Assembly (NCBI GenBank): GCA_030673645.1 | Contig: DAOVIO010000014.1 | Coordinates: 1-50,541 of the forward strand | Direction: 5' to 3' | DNA: 50,541 bases | Origin: JAGLSB01 sp023135955 | GTDB lineage: Bacteria > Bacteroidota > Bacteroidia > Bacteroidales > GCA-2748055 | Shown: positions 49,640-50,541 of the stretch, one piece after another | Layout of the letters: every line of letters starts with the position of its first letter | Numbering within the stretch: the first letter of the stretch is position 1 | The notes under the pieces: model-generated | The model's input: the letters and a program-made list of their open reading frames with translations, nothing else | Database searches by the model: none | What the model was told of the DNA's origin: nothing | Program-made: the position numbers and the translations under genes

Positions 49640-50005
49640 ATGAAAAAGACAAATGATGAGGTGCGTATTGTAACAAATAAGCACGCAAGCAAATTTAATG
49701 GGAATGATTTGTATCGGGTATTGATCGTTGATCCTTTATCTATTTTCCTGCGGTATTACATTGAGAACAGCAATGGAGATGGTGTTTGGTTTTCAGAAAC
49801 CGATATTATTGCAGATATCGATATTTATAAAATTGATAACATTGATATGGATGGAGTGGACACGAAAGATTATCCTGATTTTTCAGATGCCTTTATTTCT
49901 GCCGCAGATCATGATGGCGAGGAAATGACGGAGGAAGAATTAATTTGGGTTCAAGATAATTACCCCGATTTCGTTCATGAAGAGGTTAATAATTATTTAT
50001 ATTAA
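49640..50005 (+). CDS. Conserved acidic phage protein
   Basis: A 121-aa, Asp/Glu-rich protein. YPDFSDAFISAADHDG, then MTEEELIWVQDNYPDFVHEEV, matches a small acidic family common in phages whose role is unknown. The ACAGACAA leader precedes the ATG. Strong negative charge could suit DNA mimicry, but this is speculation. Confidence 0.6.
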   Translation: MKKTNDEVRIVTNKHASKFNGNDLYRVLIVDPLSIFLRYYIENSNGDGVWFSETDIIADIDIYKIDNIDMDGVDTKDYPDFSDAFISAADHDGEEMTEEELIWVQDNYPDFVHEEVNNYLY

Positions 50006-50016
50006 AATACATAAAA

Positions 50017-50541
50017 ATGAAAACTATAATTATTTATTCGGGTAAGGGTGGCGTTGGGAAAACTACCACAACTTGCAACATAGCAAAAGTATTGAGCGAG
50101 TCAGGTAAAAAAGTTTTTTTGCTTGATGGCGATATTAATACACCTTCTGTTAATTCAATCTTTAAAACGAGAAATCCAAACAAGAATTTAATGATTGAAT
50201 CTCTTGGATATGACAATAAAGGATTAATATTCGTTCAATCGAGTATGGTTAGAGACTATATACGAGAAGCAAAAAGAAAGATCAGAGAATTTGATCCTGA
50301 GTTTGTATTGGTTGACACACCGCCTTCTGTGACAGATGTTCATATCAATCTTATTCAGTCGCTAAAATCTTCTGGACTGATAATGATCACTCAGCCAACA
50401 GATATAAGTGAAAGCGATGTTCGTAGAACTGCATTGTTTTTTGGACAAAGAGGAGTAAATATTTTGGGAATAGTGGAAAATATGTCAATAGATGAAGAGC
50501 GGGATTATGAGCTGGATTTACTGGGTAGGATTCCGTTTGTT
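50017..50541 (+). CDS. ParA/MinD/Mrp-type ATPase (3' truncated)
   Basis: 175 residues are visible before the window ends. The deviant Walker A GKGGVGKTT at residues 9-17 has signature Lys10. LLDGDINTPSVNSIF and VLVDTPPSVTDVH are the other nucleotide-site motifs. VENMS near residue 154 resembles the Mrp/NBP35 group. It could serve partition, positioning or Fe-S delivery. The latter would suit the radical SAM QueE. No CxxC is visible in this part. Confidence 0.75.
   Translation, partial: MKTIIIYSGKGGVGKTTTTCNIAKVLSESGKKVFLLDGDINTPSVNSIFKTRNPNKNLMIESLGYDNKGLIFVQSSMVRDYIREAKRKIREFDPEFVLVDTPPSVTDVHINLIQSLKSSGLIMITQPTDISESDVRRTALFFGQRGVNILGIVENMSIDEERDYELDLLGRIPFV

Noticed and set aside
1..50541. 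Direct circular join of the two window ends
   Set aside because: Joined directly, the right-end ATPase would stop 11 codons in and the left-end ORF is in another frame; no terminal repeat is seen.

Overview
The window looks like most of the genome of a tailed, siphovirus-like phage infecting a member of the Bacteroidota. The DNA is AT-rich by eye and every supported gene lies on the + strand. Shine-Dalgarno sites are almost absent. Promoter-like sites fit the Bacteroidota pattern (TTG, about 20 bp, then TAnnTTTG or TAATTTAG), and secreted proteins carry the Lys-rich, Ala-Gln-ending signal peptides typical of that phylum. No integrase or convincing lysogeny repressor is visible. Both ends are cut through genes: a zinc-finger-like C-terminus on the left and a ParA/Mrp-type ATPase on the right.

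Layout. (1) 0-9.2 kb: early accessory genes, namely a secreted/lipoprotein trio, many small membrane or soluble proteins, an Imm5-like protein, and two paralogs carrying an NAKLIAAAP motif. A clear terminator closes this region at 9202-9231. (2) 9.3-32.8 kb: one late morphogenesis block in canonical order. It runs large terminase, portal, prohead protease, HK97-type major capsid, connector/completion proteins, tail tube, small tail proteins, tape measure, two tail-tip/baseplate proteins, a 1477-aa C1q-ended fibre, and a lysis cassette with membrane proteins and an M15-type endolysin. It ends at a terminator at 32824-32853. (3) 33-43.1 kb: regulation, recombination and replication. This includes two HTH proteins, a single-strand annealing protein, a PDDEXK exonuclease, a replisome-organizer-like protein, RNase H, a DnaC-like loader, a RuvC-like resolvase and SSB. 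(4) 43.1-50.5 kb: accessory metabolism and mobile nucleases. This includes NUMOD4/HNH endonucleases, QueD and QueE (7-deazaguanine precursor synthesis), then a separate unit encoding an IbrA-like PP-loop ATPase, a GNAT acetyltransferase and an IbrB-like ParB protein, and finally a ParA/Mrp ATPase.

How the parts work together. At least four near-identical promoter/leader cassettes (about 5.7, 33.0, 34.4 and 48.7 kb), usually just after a terminator, appear to start early transcription units. An A-rich ACAGACA leader directly precedes many start codons. The phage encodes no recognisable polymerase, primase or helicase in the window, so its organizer/DnaC-like pair probably recruits the host replisome.

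Most notable items are: two tandem RNA hairpins with compensatory stem changes just before the capsid gene; the IbrA-GNAT-IbrB unit with its own promoter, structured leader and terminators, next to QueD/QueE; an in-frame TAA splitting the first protein of that unit; a replication gene whose homology starts at an ATC codon behind a rare perfect Shine-Dalgarno; and signal-peptide-like N-termini on several virion-region proteins. All functional calls come from reading the sequence and remembered family features; no database search was run.
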